Shown here: piece after piece, positions 42,622 to 51,138 of the stretch
How positions within the stretch are numbered: the stretch's first letter is position 1
Layout: the number at the start of each line of letters is the position of its first letter
NCBI GenBank assembly: GCA_009861545.1
Contig: VXME01000046.1
Location: 1 to 64,000, forward strand
From: Acidobacteriota bacterium
GTDB lineage: Bacteria > Acidobacteriota > Vicinamibacteria > Vicinamibacterales > UBA8438
DNA: 64,000 nucleotides
Direction of reading: 5' to 3'
Position numbers and translations under genes: made by a program
Notes under the pieces: model-generated
Told to the model about the DNA's origin: nothing
Database searches by the model: none
Seen by the model: only the letters and a program-made list of their open reading frames with translations

Positions 42622-43512
42622 CTAGTTCGCGGCGAGCGCGTCCGTCGGGCTGATCAGCCGCAACGGGTTGATGGTGCGCCCGTTCACCCAGACCTCGTAG
42701 TGAACGTGATTGCCCGTCGCCCGGCCCGTCGCCCCGGCGTGTCCGATCAGGTCTCCGCGCTCCACGGTGTCGCCCGAGCGCACCGCGAACGTGGAGAGGT
42801 GGCCGTAGCGGGTGGCCAGTCCGAACCCGTGGTTTATCTCGACGAGGTTGCCGTAGGCGCCGCTGCGCTTCGCCGAGGCGATCAGACCGGCGCCCGTCGC
42901 GTAGACCGGCTCCCCGGGGCGCGTGGAGATGTCGATGGCCGGGTGGTAGTCGCGCGCGCCGGTGAAGGGATCGCGGCGGTAGCCGTAGGTTGCCGACACC
43001 CAGCCGTCGACCGGCCAGAGCGTGGGCGTCGCCGCGGCCAGGGCTTCGCGATACGCGACGCCGTGCCGCACCCCATCCAGCTCTTCGCTGAGCGAGTCCA
43101 ACAGCTCGCGCAGGCTTCCGAATATCTGGCCGCCGACCGGGGCGGCGACGTCCGGACGCAAGGCTGCGGCCATCCTCGCCGGCAGCCGTTCGGTGGTCGT
43201 CCGCACCCGCAACGCGTCGAGCGGCGTGCGCGCAGCCAGGTTCTCGATGACCGCCTGCAGCGATGCGATGTCGCCGACGACCTCCGCCGCCGTGGCGCGG
43301 TAGTCCGAGTTCTCGATCTCGAGACGGGCGTTGTTCAGCCGCAGGTGCAGGATCTCGACGTGGGCGTCCCAGCCGACGTGCAGGAGCCATCCGAGCGGGA
43401 GGCCCGCCGCCGCGGTCGCAACGATCGCCGCGAGACCGGCCGATACGGAAAAACGGCGAACTGCCCCGGTTGCCCGGTCGGCGACGATGAATGCGTAGCG
43501 TCGTCGGATCAT
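42622..43512 (-). CDS. M23-family murein endopeptidase-like protein
   Basis: 296 residues. One N-terminal membrane segment ([20 protein letters not shown]), a coiled-coil-like stretch (about 60-95), then the peptidase domain with [20 protein letters not shown], where the first His and HPAID Asp are metal ligands, [20 protein letters not shown] and the final [11 protein letters not shown]. All four zinc-site positions are present, so it is probably catalytic and trims peptidoglycan cross-links in the periplasm. It lies directly upstream of secA in the same direction. Confidence 0.9.
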   Translation of the reverse strand: MIRRRYAFIVADRATGAVRRFSVSAGLAAIVATAAAGLPLGWLLHVGWDAHVEILHLRLNNARLEIENSDYRATAAEVVGDIASLQAVIENLAARTPLDALRVRTTTERLPARMAAALRPDVAAPVGGQIFGSLRELLDSLSEELDGVRHGVAYREALAAATPTLWPVDGWVSATYGYRRDPFTGARDYHPAIDISTRPGEPVYATGAGLIASAKRSGAYGNLVEINHGFGLATRYGHLSTFAVRSGDTVERGDLIGHAGATGRATGNHVHYEVWVNGRTINPLRLISPTDALAAN

Positions 43513-43570
43513 GAAGGGAGCACTCCCGATTCCGCCAGAAGTCCTTGGAATGTTCCGTGCCGGACGGAGC

Positions 43571-45109
43571 CTAGTGTATCACGCGATACTGGATCGCTTC
43601 TGCAACATGCATTCTTCCGATGCTCGGCGAATCGTCCAGATCCGCGATGGTGCGGGCCACGCGGCGGATGCGGTCGAACCCTCGTGCGGTGAGTCCGAGC
43701 CGCCGCACGGCCCGCTCGACGAGGGCCAGGCTCTCGGCATCGAGTCGGCCGTGACGCCGGAGCGCCGGCCCGCCGAGGTCCGCGTTGGTCGAGCACGGTT
43801 CGTCGCAGTAGCGCGCCGCCTGGCGGTCCCGTGCGCGGCGCACCCGCTCGAGCACCGCGGTCGAGTCCTCGGCGGGCGCGTCCCCGGCGAGCACCTCGAA
43901 CGGGACGCGTTCCACGCGCACCGTGAGGTCCAACCTGTCGCGCAGCGGACCGGACAGCCGATCGTGGTACCGACGGATGTCCGTCGGACTGCACCGGCAG
44001 CGGTCGAGCGCCTCCCCGGCGTATCCGCACGCGCAGGGATTCATCGCCCCAACCAGCAGGAAGCGAGAGGGGAACTGCACCGTGCGCAGAGCCCGTGCGA
44101 TGCGGACGACACCCTCCTCGAGGGGTTCGCGCAGCGCCTCGAGGGCGCGCCGGTCGAATTCCACGATCTCGTCGAGAAACAGGACGCCGTTGTGGGCGAG
44201 ACTGACCTCGCCGGGTCGCGGGTCGCGTCCGCCGCCGATGAGCGCGGCGTCCGACGCGCTGTGATGGGGAGCCCGAAAGGGGCGTTCCGACAGCAGGCCG
44301 GCCGCCGGATCGAGCAGTCCGGCGACCGAATGGACGGCCGTCGAGGCCACCGCCTCCTCGAACGTCGGCGGCGGCAGGATGCCGGGCAGTCGCCGGGCCA
44401 GCAGGGTCTTGCCGGCGCCGGGAGGACCGACGAACAGCAGGTTGTGACGGCCGGCGGCAGCGATCTCGAGTGCCCGCCTCGCGCCGCGCTGCCCCCGGAC
44501 GTCGACGAGGTCGAGCGCGGGGCGAACGGGTGTCGAAGCGGGTCGTTCCGGCACGCACGGCGCAGTCTCGGCGCCGTCGACCAGGTCGGCGACGATCTGC
44601 GCCAGGGAGGCGGCGGGGCGCAGGGCGACCTGCCGCACGATGCGGCCCTCCCGGAGGTTGGCCGCCGGAAGGACCAGGCGGTGACCGTGGCGCGCGGCGA
44701 GGAGTGCGACCGGGAGCACGCCCCGGACCGGCTGCACCCCGCCGTCGAGGGACAGCGCGCCCACGACGACGAGATCGTCGAGGAGCCGCGTCGGAAGCAC
44801 TTCGGTGGCGGCCAGCAGCCCGAGGGCGATCGGCAGGTCGTAGCTGGCGCCGCTCTTGCGGACGTCGGCCGGGGCCAGGTTGACGGTGATCCGGCGCTCG
44901 GGAAACTCGAAACCGGCATGACGGATGGCGCTGCGGACGCGGTCGCGGCTCTCCCGCACCGTCGAATCGGGAAGACCCACCACGTTGAAGGCGGGAAGGC
45001 CGCCCGCGACGTCGATCTCGACGTCGACGAGCGAGGCCTCGACGCCGATCATCGCCGCGGACCGCAGCCTGCCCAACATGCCGCGTGCAGGTTGCAAACC
45101 CCGGTCCAT
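43571..45109 (-). CDS. comM: YifB/ComM-type Mg-chelatase-like AAA ATPase
   Basis: 512 residues. N-terminal Lon-protease-like domain (VDVEIDVAGGLPAFNVVGLP and VNLAPADVRKSGASYDLPIA) and a central AAA module with Walker A GPPGAGKTLLARRLPGILP near 228, ALIGGGRDPRPGEVSLAHNG and LFLDEIVEF; a Zn-like CACGYAGEALDRCRC follows. ComM orthologues are helicases that extend branch migration during natural transformation; YifB function elsewhere is less clear. The upstream gap is shared with the divergent glycosyltransferase gene. Confidence 0.9.
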   Translation of the reverse strand: MDRGLQPARGMLGRLRSAAMIGVEASLVDVEIDVAGGLPAFNVVGLPDSTVRESRDRVRSAIRHAGFEFPERRITVNLAPADVRKSGASYDLPIALGLLAATEVLPTRLLDDLVVVGALSLDGGVQPVRGVLPVALLAARHGHRLVLPAANLREGRIVRQVALRPAASLAQIVADLVDGAETAPCVPERPASTPVRPALDLVDVRGQRGARRALEIAAAGRHNLLFVGPPGAGKTLLARRLPGILPPPTFEEAVASTAVHSVAGLLDPAAGLLSERPFRAPHHSASDAALIGGGRDPRPGEVSLAHNGVLFLDEIVEFDRRALEALREPLEEGVVRIARALRTVQFPSRFLLVGAMNPCACGYAGEALDRCRCSPTDIRRYHDRLSGPLRDRLDLTVRVERVPFEVLAGDAPAEDSTAVLERVRRARDRQAARYCDEPCSTNADLGGPALRRHGRLDAESLALVERAVRRLGLTARGFDRIRRVARTIADLDDSPSIGRMHVAEAIQYRVIH

Positions 45110-45213
45110 ATCGTCGAGTTGCTTCTTCCGGCGGTTTCGGGGACGGCGTGTGCAGTCTCTTCAGTCGATGCGGATCGAAGGCGGCGCAGAAACTGCGTTC
45201 CGGCGCGGCCACC

Positions 45214-45219
45214 TATAAT
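45214..45219 (+). promoter_or_regulatory. Consensus -10 box upstream of the glycosyltransferase
   Basis: TATAAT, 34 bases before the ATG at 45253, in the divergent gap. No acceptable -35 at 16-18 bases. Confidence 0.35.
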
Positions 45220-45252
45220 CCCTCCGCACTAGCTTGCGGCCCAAGGCGTCAC

Positions 45253-45939
45253 ATGCGGCTCTCCATCATCGTTCCCGTCTTCAACGAGCGCGCGACCGTC
45301 CTGCAGGTGCTCGACCGCGTGGCGGCGATCGACTCCGAAGCGGAGATCGTCGTGGTCGATGACGGATCGACGGACGGCACGCGGGCGCTTCTCGCAGAGC
45401 GCGCCCGCCGGAACGACCGGAAGATCACGCTGGTGCAACATCCGGTCAACCGGGGAAAGGGGGCGGCCCTCGCCTCCGGCGTCGGTCGCGCTACCGGCGA
45501 TTACGTCATCGTTCAGGATGCGGACCTGGAGTACGACCCGGCCGACTACAGGAAACTGATCGCCGTCGTGGACGCGCGACAGGCGGAAGCGGTCTACGGC
45601 TCGCGCTTCGGCGGAGGCCGTCCGAACATGTCGGTGCGTCATCGGATGGGCAACCGGTTGCTGACCGGTCTGACGAATGTGCTGTACGGATCGTCGCTGA
45701 CGGACATGGAGACCTGCTACAAGCTGCTCCGGCGGAGCCTGTTCGTGGAGTTGGCGATTACCTGCAACCGCTTCGACGTCGAGCCCGAGATCACCGCCAA
45801 GCTGCTGCGGGCGGGGGTGACGATTCACGAGGTGCCGATCAGCTACACCGGGCGCAGCTTCGCCGAGGGGAAGAAGATCTCGTGGGTCGACTTCGTTTTG
45901 GCGGTATGGACGCTGGTGCGGCTGCGGGTTTCCGGCTGA
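45253..45939 (+). CDS. Glycosyltransferase family 2 (dolichol-phosphate mannosyltransferase-like)
   Basis: 228 residues from the ATG at 45253. GT-A fold: LSIIVPVFNERATVLQVLDR, VVVDDGSTDGTRALL near 35, NRGKGAALASG, QDADLEYDP near 88 (the DxD-type metal site), GSRFGGGRP and TDMETCYKLLRR. The C-terminal FAEGKKISWVDFVLAVWTL is amphipathic and could lie at the membrane. It probably transfers a sugar to a polyprenyl phosphate. No neighbours hint at a pathway. Confidence 0.88.
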   Translation: MRLSIIVPVFNERATVLQVLDRVAAIDSEAEIVVVDDGSTDGTRALLAERARRNDRKITLVQHPVNRGKGAALASGVGRATGDYVIVQDADLEYDPADYRKLIAVVDARQAEAVYGSRFGGGRPNMSVRHRMGNRLLTGLTNVLYGSSLTDMETCYKLLRRSLFVELAITCNRFDVEPEITAKLLRAGVTIHEVPISYTGRSFAEGKKISWVDFVLAVWTLVRLRVSG

Positions 45940-45996
45940 GGCCCGCGCGCGTGGACGTGGGCCGGAGCCTCGCCTGCGGTACGCGCTGCGGTCGGC

Positions 45997-47697
45997 TCAG
46001 CTTTCCACGAAGACCCCGTGCGTCGCCGCAAGGTCGCGCGCCGCGGGGGTCACGATGGTGCGCTCGCCGATCACGATCGGCCGCGATTCGCGGATGGCGG
46101 CCCGGACGTCTTCCTCGCAGACGAACGGGACCGCCGTCGGTGGTCCGGCGGCGCGGCCCGGGTCCCGCGTCGGCGATGGAGGGACGGGCGCGCCAGCGGC
46201 GGCCGGCGCGTCCACCAGCGCCGCGACGCGTTCGGCTACCAGACGCCGGTCCAGCCCCGCCGCGCGCCCCGAGCGGCCGCCCCCCGCGTCCGAGTCCTGC
46301 TTCGAGGGCGAGTCGAGGGTGGCGGCTGCCTGGCGTGCGGTGCGCAACTCGTATGCCAGCCGCTTCACGTTGAGCAGATGGCGCGGCGAGATGTTGTCGG
46401 AGGTGACGTTGCCGCCGTGCCCGCCACAGCCGAGCGTCATCGACGGATCGAGGCCGGTCGTCATGCCGATGGAGCCGAGCGTCGCGGGCGTGTTCACCAC
46501 TATGCGGAAGGCAGGTTTCCGCAGAGCGAACTCGAGAACGACCGACTCGTCTCTGGAGTGGATTGCCATGGTGTGGCCCATGCCGCCGTAGGCCAGAATC
46601 TGTCTGCATCGCTCGCAGCCTTCGCGCCAGTCCGCCACGACGTAGAAGGAGAGCACCGGGCAGAGCTTCTCGATGGACAGGGGATGGTCGCGGCCGACCC
46701 CGTCGAGCGGCGCGATGAGCGCCCGCGTGTGCTTCGGGACCTCCAGGCCGGCGCGCCCGGCGATCTCCACCGCCGTGCGGCCGACGAGCTTCGGATGCGG
46801 GAGCCGCTGCGGGGTGATCAGGACTCCGGCCAGGGCCGCCGTTTCGGCGCTGTTCAGGAAGTTCCCTCCCTGGGCCTGGAACTCGCGGCGCACCTCCTCG
46901 GCGATCGGGGCGTCGACCACTACCGAGTTTTCGGAGGAGCAGAGCAGTCCGTTGTCGAAGGTCTTGCCGGTGAGGACGTCGCGCACGGCCTTCCCGACGT
47001 CGGCGGATCGCTCGATGTAGGCGGGCGCGTTGCCCGGACCGACGCCGTAGGCCGGCTTGCCGGCCGAGTAGGCGGCGCGGACGAGACCCATGCCTCCGGT
47101 CGCGAGGATGACCGCGACCTCCCGCCGGCGCATCAACTCCTGCGTGCCCGCAAGGGTTACCGACTCCATCACGGAGATCGCGCCCTCGGGAGCTCCGGCG
47201 CCGCGTGCCGCACGCTCCAGCAGGCGCACGGTTCGGTTGATGCAGTCGACCGCCGCCGGGTGCGGGCTGATAACGATCGGGCAGCGCGCCTTCATCGCTA
47301 CGAGCAGCTTGTAGATGGCGGTGGAGGTGGGATTGGTGGACGGGACGATCGCGGCGACCACCCCGAAGGGCTCTGCGATCTCCACGACGCGCCGGTCGTC
47401 GAGCCGCCGCAGCACGCCGACCGTCTTCATCGGTCGGATGAACTCGTACACGGTGCGCGCCGCGAAGAGATTCTTCCGGACCTTGTCGGCACGGACCCCG
47501 TAGCCGGTCTCGTCGACGGCGGCCGCCGCCAGTTCGCCGGCGTGCTCGGCGGCCGTCGCGGCCATGGCGCCGACGATGCGGTCCACCTGTTCCTGATCCA
47601 GCTCCGCCAGGGGGGATCGTGCCTCGCAGGCCCGCGCCGCGAGGCTGCGGGCCTGCTCCGTGGAGCGCTGGTCGATGCCCGAATCCAGTTCAGCCAT
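45997..47697 (-). CDS. Microcompartment-type CoA-acylating aldehyde dehydrogenase (EutE/PduP-like)
   Basis: 566 residues from the ATG at 47697. Converts an aldehyde plus CoA to acyl-CoA with [43 protein letters not shown], the catalytic Cys in [14 protein letters not shown] near 251, and [11 protein letters not shown] identify the EutE/PduP group. From about residue 480 a Pro/Ala-rich linker leads to a C-terminal domain, [15 protein letters not shown] and [20 protein letters not shown], of a kind appended to microcompartment enzymes and likely involved in encapsulation. It follows the shell-protein gene by 167 bases in the same direction, supporting enclosure in a shell. Confidence 0.88.
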   Translation of the reverse strand: MAELDSGIDQRSTEQARSLAARACEARSPLAELDQEQVDRIVGAMAATAAEHAGELAAAAVDETGYGVRADKVRKNLFAARTVYEFIRPMKTVGVLRRLDDRRVVEIAEPFGVVAAIVPSTNPTSTAIYKLLVAMKARCPIVISPHPAAVDCINRTVRLLERAARGAGAPEGAISVMESVTLAGTQELMRRREVAVILATGGMGLVRAAYSAGKPAYGVGPGNAPAYIERSADVGKAVRDVLTGKTFDNGLLCSSENSVVVDAPIAEEVRREFQAQGGNFLNSAETAALAGVLITPQRLPHPKLVGRTAVEIAGRAGLEVPKHTRALIAPLDGVGRDHPLSIEKLCPVLSFYVVADWREGCERCRQILAYGGMGHTMAIHSRDESVVLEFALRKPAFRIVVNTPATLGSIGMTTGLDPSMTLGCGGHGGNVTSDNISPRHLLNVKRLAYELRTARQAAATLDSPSKQDSDAGGGRSGRAAGLDRRLVAERVAALVDAPAAAGAPVPPSPTRDPGRAAGPPTAVPFVCEEDVRAAIRESRPIVIGERTIVTPAARDLAATHGVFVES

Positions 47698-47777
47698 GGC
47701 GGCGCAAGGGGTTCGCACCCAACGCCGGAGGACGCGCGGCAAAGGAGGGCCGGGCTCGTCCGACAATCGTCGCCCTA

Positions 47778-47796
47778 CGCGACCGCTGCGGTCGCG
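47778..47796. repeat. Palindrome between the shell and dehydrogenase genes
   Basis: Perfect 8-base inverted repeat CGCGACCG/CGGTCGCG around CTG. It could attenuate or process the shell-dehydrogenase transcript. Confidence 0.45.
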
Positions 47797-47836
47797 CTAC
47801 GGCCTCCGATTGCCGCCCAACCGGGCCCGGTCGGGA

Positions 47837-47865
47837 GGTCCGCACCGTTCTGCGGCGCAGACTCC
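47837..47865. repeat. Dispersed hairpin repeat, copy 2
   Basis: Matches the element at 786-814 at all but a few positions. Read on the minus strand it forms GTCTGC...GCGGAC with a G.U pair and an internal mismatch. It lies at the stop codon of the shell-protein gene, just as copy 1 lies at the stop of the molybdopterin subunit gene. Confidence 0.55.
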
Positions 47866-48152
47866 TAGGTCGCGTCCCCGGCCGCGGGCAGGATCTTCTC
47901 GACCTCGTGATGCGGCCGCGGAATGACGTGGACCGAGACGAGCTCGCCGACCCGGCGCGCAGCGGCCGCCCCGGCGTCGGTAGCCGCCTTCACGGCGCCG
48001 ACGTCGCCCCGCACCATGACCGTCACATAGCCGGCCCCGATGTACTCCTTGCCAATCAGCAGGACGTTCGCCGCCTTGACCATCGCATCGGCGGCCTCGA
48101 TGGATCCGACGAGGCCCTTGGTCTCCACCATGCCGAGCGCTTCGAGTGTCAT
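47865..48152 (-). CDS. Bacterial microcompartment shell protein (BMC-H)
   Basis: 95 residues. [40 protein letters not shown] and [20 protein letters not shown], then [17 protein letters not shown] are the single-domain hexameric shell (PduA/EutM/CcmK type) pattern at its usual length. Hexamers tile the facets of a protein shell around aldehyde-producing pathways. Only one shell gene and one enzyme gene are visible here; no pentamer (BMC-P) or signature enzyme is in the window. The stop lies at the hairpin repeat. Confidence 0.95.
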   Translation of the reverse strand: MTLEALGMVETKGLVGSIEAADAMVKAANVLLIGKEYIGAGYVTVMVRGDVGAVKAATDAGAAAARRVGELVSVHVIPRPHHEVEKILPAAGDAT

Positions 48153-48259
48153 TCCCGCGTCAATCTCCCCGACGGAGGCGCCGCGCGCACGCAGCGCTGA
48201 ACGGCCGGCAGACTAGCACATTGCCGAAGACACCCGCAACACGCTAGCATGGGTGACAG

Positions 48260-49141
48260 ATGCTCTCTGTTCGTTCGACCCCGGTGCGCGGGGCGCTCGT
48301 TGTAGTTTGGCTCTCGACCTCACTTGGCTGTGCGGATCCCCCGGAACCGATTGCTTCCATCTCCGTGGAGCCCGATCGCGCGGCCGTATCCCTGGGCGCC
48401 CCTCTGGACCTGCGCTTCCGCTTCGACGTCCTGCCGGATCTCGCTGACGGACCCGGCGACGACTACCGGGTGTTCGTGCACTTCCTCGACGACCGCGAAC
48501 AGATCCTGTGGACCGAGGATCACGATCCTCCCGTGCCGACGTCGCAGTGGACCGCGGGGCAGCCCATCGAGTACTCGCGGCGCGTGAAGATTCCGATGTA
48601 TCCGTATATCGGCGATTCGATGATCGCGGCGGGGCTCTATTCTCCCCGGGACGGAACGCGCCTCCCCCTCGCCGGAAGCGATCTCGGTCAGATGGGGTAC
48701 GACGTGGCGAGCATCCGGCTCGAGCCGCAGCACGAGAGCAGCTTCGTCACGTACGGCGACGGGTGGCACGAGGCGGAGATCAGCGCCGACGGGCGCAGGC
48801 AGTGGCGCTGGACGACCGGCCGGGGCGTGTTGTCGTTCCGGAATCCGAAACGCGACTCCCGGTTCGTCGTGGAGTTCGACGGCCGTGCGGACGTGTTCGA
48901 ATCGCCGCAGAGGCTGTCCGTCGTCATCGGCGATCGTACGATCGAGGAATCGGAGGTGGATGCCACCGAGGTCGTCTATCTCACGTGCGACATCGCGGCG
49001 TCCGATCTCGGATCGGAAGACATCGTGAATCTGGAGCTGCGGGTGGATCGAACCTTCACACCCGCGGATATCGATGGCGAGGCGCCGGACGAGCGCGAGC
49101 TCGGCGTCCGCGTCTTCTACACGTACTTCGAGCCGCTCTGA
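48260..49141 (+). CDS. Lipoprotein of unknown function
   Basis: 293 residues. Lipoprotein signal ending at Cys 24 (STSLGC). The mature part begins with an Ig-like stretch (SISVEPDRAAVSLGAPLDLR), then YRVFVHFLDDREQILWTEDH and QPIEYSRRVKIPMYPYIGDS. A C-terminal jelly-roll-like half follows (FVVEFDGRADVFESPQ and VVIGDRTIEESEV). I do not recognise a family. It sits 78 bases upstream of the transglycosylase and secretion operon, in the same direction, so it might belong to it, but the gap leaves this open. Confidence 0.7.
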   Translation: MLSVRSTPVRGALVVVWLSTSLGCADPPEPIASISVEPDRAAVSLGAPLDLRFRFDVLPDLADGPGDDYRVFVHFLDDREQILWTEDHDPPVPTSQWTAGQPIEYSRRVKIPMYPYIGDSMIAAGLYSPRDGTRLPLAGSDLGQMGYDVASIRLEPQHESSFVTYGDGWHEAEISADGRRQWRWTTGRGVLSFRNPKRDSRFVVEFDGRADVFESPQRLSVVIGDRTIEESEVDATEVVYLTCDIAASDLGSEDIVNLELRVDRTFTPADIDGEAPDERELGVRVFYTYFEPL

Positions 49142-49219
49142 TTCTGGGCGGCGGCGGGTCGCTGCGCATCCGCCCACGGCGGGGCGCGACGACGGCGTGC
49201 GAACCGGCAGGCGGTAACC

Positions 49220-49921
49220 ATGGTGCTGAAGTGGGGATTGATACTCTGCGGCGCGGCGGCGATGCTGGCCCTCGCCTGGGCGCCCGTCGCCTATGTGGTG
49301 AATGGGAAGGGTCGGGCCGCCCGCGAACGGGTGGAGTCCATCGTCGATCGTGCGGCACGGGCACCGGTCATGCCGGCGTTTCAGGGTAGCGGGAACGGCT
49401 TTCTCGACGCGCGGCCCGTCCCGGCACGGCTGGCGGAGCCCGTCGGGCAGGAGGCCTCTTCGGCAACCGGCGGCTACCGGGGCGAGGCGTCCCCGGCGGT
49501 ACGGTCCGCGACGCCGGAACGGCCGTATGACCGTCTGGTGGAGCAGGCCGCGGCCCGCCACGGCGTCGACCCGGGTCTGGTGCACGCGTTGATCGAGGTG
49601 GAGTCCGGCTATCGCGCCGACGCGGTCTCCTCCGTCGGCGCGATGGGTCTGATGCAATTGATGCCGCGCACCGCGCGGCGCTACGGAGTCTCCGATCCGC
49701 TGGATCCGGCAGCCAACATCGACGCGGGAACGCAGCACCTGCGGGCGCTGCTCGACGAGTTCGGCCCCCTCTACGAGCTGAGCGCGCTGGCCGCGTACAA
49801 CGCTGGCGAGGTCGTCGTCCGGCGGCACGGGGGAATTCCACCCTATCCGCAGACCCGCAGGTTCGTGCGCCGCGTTCTGGAGGTCCTGCTGTCACAACGG
49901 GGCCGGGGCGGCGGCGACTGA
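49220..49921 (+). CDS. Lytic transglycosylase (SLT domain)
   Basis: 233 residues with an N-terminal membrane segment (LILCGAAAMLALAWAPVAYV), a low-complexity linker, then the SLT domain: YDRLVEQAAARHGVDPGLVH, the catalytic Glu in IEVESGYR near 125, VGAMGLMQLMPRTARRYGV and LAAYNAGEVVVRRHGG. It cleaves the glycan strand to make room for the secretion machine encoded downstream, whose first gene starts 11 bases after it. Confidence 0.9.
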   Translation: MVLKWGLILCGAAAMLALAWAPVAYVVNGKGRAARERVESIVDRAARAPVMPAFQGSGNGFLDARPVPARLAEPVGQEASSATGGYRGEASPAVRSATPERPYDRLVEQAAARHGVDPGLVHALIEVESGYRADAVSSVGAMGLMQLMPRTARRYGVSDPLDPAANIDAGTQHLRALLDEFGPLYELSALAAYNAGEVVVRRHGGIPPYPQTRRFVRRVLEVLLSQRGRGGGD

Positions 49922-49932
49922 CCGATGCACCG

Positions 49933-51138
49933 ATGGAGTTTCGCTGCCGCCTCGGAACCGAGACCGGCGAGATCGTCGAACGGGTCTGCATCGCGGATAG
50001 CGAGACCATCCTCCGGCGGGACCTGGAGAAGGAAGGCCTGTACCTGCTGTCGCTCCGGCGACGGGGCGGATTCGCGTGGGCGGGCGCGCCGCTCGGGTGG
50101 AGACGGCGGCCCGGCTTGCGGGAGTTCACGGTCTTCAACCAGGAGCTGGCTGCGCTGCTTCGGGCGGGCATGCCGCTGCTGCAGTCGCTCGACATCCTGC
50201 GGCGGCGGACGGATCAGCCGGTCCTGAAGACCGTCCTGGACGACGTTCACGAGCGAGTGCGGGGCGGCTCCTCGTTGTCCGACGCGTTCGACAGCCATCG
50301 TGATCTCTTTCCCGGCGTCTATACCGCCTCGATCCTGGCGGGCGAGAAGAGCGGCAACCTCGAAGAGACGCTCCGGCGCTACGTGAGCTATGCCAGGGTC
50401 ATCAGCGGCGTGCGCCGCCGGACGCTCTCGGCCCTCATCTACCCGGCCATCCTGCTGGCGCTGTCCGGCATCGTGGTGGCCATCATCGTCGTTCGCGTCG
50501 TGCCGGAGTTCACCAGCTTCTACGACTCGATGGGGGCGAGCCTGCCGGTTACCACACGCGTGCTGACCGGCGTCTCGCGTTTCGTCACCGAGTTCTTCTG
50601 GGTCCTGGCGCTCGCGGCCGCGGCGCTCGCCGGCGCGGTTTGGACGTGGAGCCGGCAGCCCGGACGCGGCGCGCAGCTCGACCGGTTGCTGCTCGGGCTG
50701 CCGTTCGTCGGCGACGTCGCCACCCGGTTCGCCACCTCACAGTTTGCGAGAACGCTGGCCACGCTGCTCGGCGGGGGCATTCCGCTCGTCAACGCGCTCG
50801 ACGTCACGGCCCGCTCGGTCGGCAATCGCCACGTCTCCCGCAACCTGGAGACCATCGCCGGGGAGGTGCGCGAGGGCGGTGCGCTCTCGTCCTCGTTGGA
50901 CGCGCGCGGGATCTTTCCGCCGGTGGCCGTCAAGATGGTAGAAGTGGGAGAGTCCACGGGGGCGCTGCAGGACATGCTGAACGCGGTGGCCGATTTCTTC
51001 GACGAGGAAATCGAGACGACGCTCGGGCGGTTCATGACGCTCATCGAGCCGTTGCTGCTGGTGATCATGGGTATCGTGATCGCCGGACTGTTGCTGGCGT
51101 TGTACTGGCCGCTGCTGCAACTCGGCGCCATCGTTTGA
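49933..51138 (+). CDS. gspF: Type II secretion/pilus inner-membrane platform protein
   Basis: 401 residues. Two copies of the GspF/PilC domain: FTVFNQELAALLRAGMPLLQ and FPGVYTASILAGEKSGNLEE in the first, and FATSQFARTLATLLGGGIPL with FPPVAVKMVEVGESTGALQD in the second. Three hydrophobic spans (LSALIYPAILLALSGIVVAI, VLALAAAALAGAVWTW and LLLVIMGIVIAGLLLALYW). It forms the platform that the ATPase rotates during pseudopilus assembly. It overlaps gspE by one base. Confidence 0.93.
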   Translation: MEFRCRLGTETGEIVERVCIADSETILRRDLEKEGLYLLSLRRRGGFAWAGAPLGWRRRPGLREFTVFNQELAALLRAGMPLLQSLDILRRRTDQPVLKTVLDDVHERVRGGSSLSDAFDSHRDLFPGVYTASILAGEKSGNLEETLRRYVSYARVISGVRRRTLSALIYPAILLALSGIVVAIIVVRVVPEFTSFYDSMGASLPVTTRVLTGVSRFVTEFFWVLALAAAALAGAVWTWSRQPGRGAQLDRLLLGLPFVGDVATRFATSQFARTLATLLGGGIPLVNALDVTARSVGNRHVSRNLETIAGEVREGGALSSSLDARGIFPPVAVKMVEVGESTGALQDMLNAVADFFDEEIETTLGRFMTLIEPLLLVIMGIVIAGLLLALYWPLLQLGAIV

